This document shows, in pieces, positions 60,438 to 64,000 of a stretch of 64,000 bases of DNA (within the stretch, counting starts at the first letter, position 1; each line of letters starts with the position of its first letter). The translations under genes were made by a program, and so were the position numbers. This DNA is from Roseomonas nitratireducens (GTDB lineage: Bacteria > Pseudomonadota > Alphaproteobacteria > Acetobacterales > Acetobacteraceae): the NCBI RefSeq assembly GCF_017813355.1, contig NZ_JAGIYZ010000002.1, positions 62,001-126,000 of the forward strand, in the 5' to 3' direction. A model generated the notes under the pieces. It was given only the letters and a program-made list of their open reading frames with translations, did no database searches and had not been told where the DNA came from.

Positions 60438-60462
60438 CGGATCGCGGCGCTGCCGTGATCCG
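60438..60462. terminator. strong hairpin, terminator candidate
   Basis: CGGATCGCGGC and GCCGTGATCCG form an 11-base-pair stem with one G-T pair and a 3-base loop, 31 bases after the beta-barrel gene stop. There is no T-run on either side, so it would be a GC-type or Rho-assisted terminator, or the border of the repeat block that follows. Confidence 0.45.
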
Positions 60463-60578
60463 TGCGCGGGCGCGACCTGACCGCCAGTCGCCTCAGAGGC
60501 TGCGACGCGTTTCGCGACGGATGCGGACCGCAGGGCCTCTCAGGATAAGGGCGAGCCCACCAGAAGGATCGCGACGGA

Positions 60579-60998
60579 CGGATCGAGTCCGCGCCTCGAG
60601 GCGCGCGCACGAAGCGCGACCGCGCCCAGCCCGACCGTGATCGGCAACGCGCCATGCGAAGGCCCGCGAATGCGGGCCATGCCGGCTTCCAGGGCACGTG
60701 AGAGCGCACCGCCGGGCGGTGCAAACGGATCGAGGCGAAGCCTGGATGCGCGACCGCGCCGAGGCCGTCCGTGGTCGCCAGCGCGTCATGCCAAGGCGCG
60801 CAGCCAAGCCCCGCCAGGCGGGTCGCGCAGGCTTCCAGGAGAAGCGAGCGCGTGCCGGCAGGCGCTGCAAAACGGATCGAGGCAAAGCCTCGATCCGCGA
60901 GCGCGAAGCGCGACCGCGCCCAGACCGACCGCCGTCGCCAACGCGCCATGCCGCGGCGCGAAGCCAAGGCCCGCGGATGCGGGCCGCCCGGCGTCTGA
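60579..60998. repeat. three degenerate direct repeats, about 147 bases apart
   Basis: The anchor CGGATCGAG recurs at 60579, 60726 and 60873, exactly 147 bases apart each time. Other shared pieces are GCGCGACCGCGCC, AACGCGCCATGC (two copies plus a variant) and GGCTTCCAGG (first two copies). Copy 2 has a deletion of about 13 bases early and compensating extra bases later. The block lies between the hairpin at 60438 and tRNA-Val. On the minus strand it stays open as one frame, but the translation is Arg/Trp-rich and repetitive and not convincing. The rest of 60407-61012 holds no gene. Confidence 0.75.
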
Positions 60999-61012
60999 GG
61001 GATAAAGAGAGA

Positions 61013-61088
61013 TGGTGGGCGCACGTGGGATCGAACCACGGACCTCCTGCGTGTCAAGCAGGCGCTCATACCACTGAGCTATGCGCCC
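61013..61088 (-). tRNA. tRNA-Val (GAC)
   Basis: Read on the minus strand it begins GGGCGCATAGCTCAGTGG and ends with TGCGCCC plus an encoded ACCA. The acceptor stem pairs fully, the D arm has AGCTCAGTGGT, the anticodon arm is CCTGC-TTGACAC-GCAGG with anticodon GAC (valine, codon GUC), and the T arm has GTTCGATCC. Length is 76 including CCA. Transcription runs toward the repeat block, so the repeats are at its 3' side. Confidence 0.96.
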
Positions 61089-61148
61089 CCGGTCCCGGAG
61101 GGGCCGCCTGATTAGACGCGCGCGGCCATGTGCGCAAGGCCCCCCGAG

Positions 61149-61808
61149 TCAGGCCTCTGCCATCGCCACGTCGATCAGCCTTTCGAGCACTTCCGGCTCC
61201 TGCGCGCCGGCGATCGCGTGACGCCCGCCCATCACGAAGCAGGGCACGCCGTTGATGCCAAGACGATGGGCGCGGAGATTCTCCGCATGCACCGCATCGG
61301 CTTCCGAACCCGAATCCAGGAAGCGGCGGACCTGCACCGGATCCAGCCCGACGCGCGCGGCAAGCGCGACAAGCGCGATGTCGTCGCCGAGGTCGGCACC
61401 CTCGGCGAAATGCGCGTGGAACAGCGCGTCCACCATCGGCTCGGCCAGCCCGTCGCGGCTCGCGAAGCGCACCAGGCGATGCGCGTCGAGGCTCGAGGGC
61501 ATGCGGCGGATGCGTTCGAAGTGGAAGGGCACGCCCTCGGCGACGCCGAGTTCGGCGATCGTCGCGTGCAGGCGCCGGGCGCGCTCCTCGCCGCCGAACT
61601 TCCGGGTGAGGAATTCGTGCCGCGGCAGCCCGCCCGCCGGGATGTCCGGATTGAGCAGGAACGGGCGCCAATGGAGGTCGGCCACGATGTCGGGCCGTGC
61701 GCGCAGCGCCCGGCGCAGGCGGCGCGTGCCGAGGTAGCACCAGGGGCAGACCAGATCGAAGACGACCTCGATCTGCAGGCGCGAGCGGGGCGGGACGAGC
61801 AGGTTCAC
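61149..61808 (-). CDS. DsbA/FrnE-family thioredoxin-fold oxidoreductase
   Basis: A 219-residue DsbA-like protein of the FrnE/HCCA-isomerase group. The redox motif CPWC is at residues 21-24 (VVFDLVCPWCYLG) and the cis-Pro loop is INGVPCFVMGG near the C terminus. There is no signal peptide, so it is cytosolic, as usual for FrnE-type proteins. The exact substrate is unknown. Its start is 9 bases after the stop of the GGDEF-like gene, so both are one minus-strand transcript that may run into the tRNA. Confidence 0.87.
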   Translation of the reverse strand: MNLLVPPRSRLQIEVVFDLVCPWCYLGTRRLRRALRARPDIVADLHWRPFLLNPDIPAGGLPRHEFLTRKFGGEERARRLHATIAELGVAEGVPFHFERIRRMPSSLDAHRLVRFASRDGLAEPMVDALFHAHFAEGADLGDDIALVALAARVGLDPVQVRRFLDSGSEADAVHAENLRAHRLGINGVPCFVMGGRHAIAGAQEPEVLERLIDVAMAEA

Positions 61809-61817
61809 CCGCGCAGT

Positions 61818-62738
61818 TTAGCGCACAGCCGTCACCGCGTCTGCCGGGGCCGGCACGGGGCGCGGCCGGCGCGGGGGCGGGGGCGGGGCGGTCTCGATCG
61901 CGTCGCCGCCCTTGGCCCGCGCCAGGGCCAGCGCCGCCTCCGCCGCGGCCATCGCTTCCTCGAGCGCCGCGGGGGCGGCGCCGTCCCCGATCTCGGCGAT
62001 GGCAAGGCTGACCGTGCTGCGGCGGCCATCCATGGCCGGGTGGGGCAGCCGTGCCGCGGCCCGCGCGCGGACGCGTTCGGCGACCACGCGCGCCGCTTGC
62101 CGTCCGGTGCCGGGCAGGCAGGCCATCAGGCTGTCGGGCGCGAGGTGCCCGGCCAGGTCGCCGGCCCGGGTCGCGTCGCGCAAGGCATCGGCGAGCCCGC
62201 GGAGCATGGCCTCGGCGGCCGCCGGCCCGTGGAGGGCGGCGATGTCGGCCAGCCCGTCCGGCGTCGCGGCGACCAGCACCATCGGGCTTCCGTCCCGCCG
62301 GCAACGCGCCAGGGCGGGCAGCAGCAGCGGCGGCAGGTGCAGGCGGTTCGGCAGGTCGGTCGCGGGATTGACCCGCCGCGTGCGGGCGGCGCGGATCCGC
62401 GCGGCATCCTGCCGTCGGACGATGCGGAGCAGGATGAGGATGACGACCGGCAGGGCGGCATCCGGCAACAGTGACAGCCAGCCGTGCCAGGCGGCCGGCG
62501 GCGCGGCGAGGGTGGCGAGGTCCAGCGCGCGCGGCAGCCCCGACAGCAGGATCACGCCGGCGCCCGCCAGCGCCAGGGCGAAGCGGCGCGGGCGCTGGTG
62601 CCAGAGCAGCGCCGCGCGCAGCGCCACCCCCGCCGCCGCGATGATGAGCAGCAGCAAGATAGCCTGCAGGCCGTGATGGAGCGTGCCCAGGTCGAACATG
62701 TCGAGACCGTAACGCAAAAGCGCGAAGATTGCGTTCAT
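61818..62738 (-). CDS. membrane protein with degenerate GGDEF domain
   Basis: A 306-residue protein with three or four hydrophobic segments (about 22-42, 53-72, 86-107) and a C-terminal GGDEF-fold region. NPATDLPNR (124-132) takes the place of the usual DPLTGLPNR, and the active-site loop reads HLAPDSLMACLP where GGDEF is expected, so the signature is lost. It is unlikely to make c-di-GMP and could be a sensor or GTP-binding relic. The tail is Pro/Ala-rich. Confidence 0.7.
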   Translation of the reverse strand: MNAIFALLRYGLDMFDLGTLHHGLQAILLLLIIAAAGVALRAALLWHQRPRRFALALAGAGVILLSGLPRALDLATLAAPPAAWHGWLSLLPDAALPVVILILLRIVRRQDAARIRAARTRRVNPATDLPNRLHLPPLLLPALARCRRDGSPMVLVAATPDGLADIAALHGPAAAEAMLRGLADALRDATRAGDLAGHLAPDSLMACLPGTGRQAARVVAERVRARAAARLPHPAMDGRRSTVSLAIAEIGDGAAPAALEEAMAAAEAALALARAKGGDAIETAPPPPPRRPRPVPAPADAVTAVR

Positions 62739-63185
62739 GGCGATGCGTCGACGCGACGCGTGTCCTGAAACGCTTCAGCGTGAGGGTTGCGGCCCTTGGT
62801 CGCCGCCACGGTCCGGGCTGCCCGTCTTCCAGCTGGCGACCGCGGGCCGGACCAACCGCAAGCCCCGCGCCGCAGGGCAGGGATCGCGCGGCTCGGCGCT
62901 GAGGCGGCAAGGCGGGGCGCGCGCCGGTGCCCGGGGCGCGGGGTGCGCGGAGACGGCTTGTGACGCGGCGCGGCTGCCTGCCGCCGCGGCCGCCGAGGGC
63001 GTGAGGCGCGCCAGCGTTCCGGCGACGAGGAAGGAACCTTTCGACCGGCCGGGCAGCGGATGAGGGTGTCACGAAAACGAGAGGAATGCCCGCCTCGGCC
63101 GCCATGCCGCCGGACCGCGATAACGGGACCGAAACTCTTCCGCGATCATTATGAGTGATCCAATCCGGGACAAATGAGGATCCTG
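62739..63185. promoter_or_regulatory. divergent intergenic region with palindromes
   Basis: A 447-base gap between the GGDEF-like gene (minus) and the sensor gene (plus). I see no convincing gene in it. CTGAA-ACGC-TTCAG at 62765-62778 is a small inverted repeat near the GGDEF-like start. GATCATT-ATG-AGTGATC at 63144-63160, one mismatch, lies 26 bases before the sensor ATG and could be an operator. Base composition falls in the last 100 bases, as is common for promoters. Confidence 0.35.
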
Positions 63186-64000
63186 ATGGTGAAGAAGATC
63201 GGGGCCGCCTCGATCGGCCGCGTGGCGACCGTGCTCGCCTCCCTGCTGGCGGCTATCGCCCTCATGCTGGCGGTGAAGCTCGTTCTCGAACGGGTCCAGG
63301 AATGGCGCGACGCGGATCGCCAGCGGGTCGTCTCCGTAGCTGGCACCGTTCTGACCGACGCGCTCATCGAACTCTCGACCGAGCGCTCCGTGATCCAGCT
63401 GAGCCTTGGCCAGCCCCATCCGATCCTGCCCACCTACCGGGAGATGGTGGAGACCCAGCGTCGGCGTGCCGCCGAGGGCTTCGCCGCGGCGCGCGGCCTG
63501 CTCGAATCCCTTCGCACACGGGAAGCGCGCGACCTTATCGAACAGCTCGACCGCCGTCTGGCCGCGCTGGCCGCGCTGCGTGCGGCCGCCGACGCGGAGC
63601 TCGCGCGCCCGGAGGCCGAGCGTGACCCGAACATGCTGCCGCGCTGGTCGAACGAGGTGCCCGCGCTGATCTCGAGCATCGGCAACCGACGCGCGGCGAT
63701 CCGTGGACCTGACGACCTGCTGCCGGCCCGCGTCGGCCTGCTCGAGGAAATCCAGCTCGCGGGCTGGGCGCTTCGCGAATACAGCGGCCGCGACCGCACC
63801 CTGCTCGCCTCGGCGCTCGCCCGCGGCGCCCCGCTCTCGCCCGCCGCGATTGCCGCCATGCAGGGCTTCCAGGGCGCCGTCACCCGGCGGCTCGAGATGA
63901 TCGAGGCGCTGGCCGAGCGACCCGGCGTCACGCCCGACATGGCCGCCCGCATCCGCGAGACGCTGGAGCGCTATCGTGGGGATCATGCCTCGATGCGGCG
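63186..64000 (+). CDS. membrane sensor, probably methyl-accepting chemotaxis protein (partial, cut by window end)
   Basis: An open frame of 271 codons that runs off the window with no stop. MVKKIGAASIGRVATVLASLLAAIALMLAVKL gives a positively charged start and one membrane helix. It is followed by a periplasmic helical region with LSTERSVIQLSLGQPHP and long Ala/Arg/Glu-rich helices, as in the ligand domains of many chemoreceptors and some sensor kinases. The signalling domain is not in the window, so the class is not proven. The ATG at 63186 has GAGGA 5 bases upstream; an ATG at 63174 is the alternative. Confidence 0.65.
   Translation, partial: MVKKIGAASIGRVATVLASLLAAIALMLAVKLVLERVQEWRDADRQRVVSVAGTVLTDALIELSTERSVIQLSLGQPHPILPTYREMVETQRRRAAEGFAAARGLLESLRTREARDLIEQLDRRLAALAALRAAADAELARPEAERDPNMLPRWSNEVPALISSIGNRRAAIRGPDDLLPARVGLLEEIQLAGWALREYSGRDRTLLASALARGAPLSPAAIAAMQGFQGAVTRRLEMIEALAERPGVTPDMAARIRETLERYRGDHASMR

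Noticed and set aside
60407-61012. CRISPR array
   Set aside because: The repeats are about 147 bases apart, diverged throughout and without constant short repeats or unique spacers; no cas genes are near.
62737-63063. Possible 108-residue plus-strand gene in the gap before the sensor
   Set aside because: No ribosome-binding site, low-complexity Ala/Arg/Gly translation and no family likeness.

Overview
The window is very GC-rich (by eye roughly 70% or more), densely coded, and full of 4-base stop/start overlaps (ATGA, GTGA). Protein families (urease with UreDABCEFG order, DUF3141 next to a MaoC-Pta fusion, acetate kinase and FabI, KorAB with an NADP-type FAD/FeS partner, GldG/DUF4340 ABC module, SdhE beside Mfd) suggest an alphaproteobacterium, most likely Rhodospirillales/Acetobacteraceae (Roseomonas-like). 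This is inference; there is no 16S gene in the window. No insertion sequence, prophage or CRISPR array is visible, so this looks like ordinary chromosome with a strongly catabolic left half.

Layout. 0-15.5 kb: a catabolic/transport locus. A MmgE/PrpD protein converges on a minus-strand trio (FAD amine-type oxidoreductase, YtcJ-like amidohydrolase, HbpS/GlcG-like secreted protein). Divergent from the trio is a seven-gene operon: polyamine-type ABC transporter (binding protein, ATPase, two permeases) interleaved with a hydroxyacid dehydrogenase, a class II aldolase and an arginine-deiminase-fold hydrolase. A RidA-like deaminase candidate, a DUF1028 protein, a class V PLP enzyme and a Zn alcohol dehydrogenase follow. 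15.5-21.7 kb: complete urease operon, with an odd lysine-rich tail on UreA and a 3-hydroxyacyl-CoA dehydrogenase coupled to ureG. 21.7-28.5 kb: protocatechuate 3,4-dioxygenase (pcaHG), a KorABC-type 2-oxoacid:NADP oxidoreductase, and a phosphoribosyltransferase.

28.5-38.9 kb is one long minus-strand run. It starts with fabI, a two-subunit CoA-transferase, MaoC-Pta and ackA, then a DUF3141 protein with a PHA-synthase-type Cys box, then a cyclic-nucleotide pair (class I phosphodiesterase-like HD protein and class III cyclase), then a patatin lipase. An FNR/CRP-like palindrome lies upstream of fabI. 39-47.2 kb, plus strand: NIPSNAP, NTF2-like, EAL phosphodiesterase, two membrane glycosyltransferases, MsrP with a small membrane partner, and an orphan sigma-54 response regulator.

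47.2-55.7 kb, minus strand: Bug-type binding protein, small secreted protein, NUDIX hydrolase, the Gld-type ABC module with DUF4340, and recG. recG is divergent from sdhE-mfd. A PagL-like outer-membrane barrel, a block of degenerate ~147-base repeats, tRNA-Val(GAC), a DsbA/FrnE protein and a degenerate GGDEF protein follow. The window ends inside a membrane sensor (probably chemoreceptor) gene.
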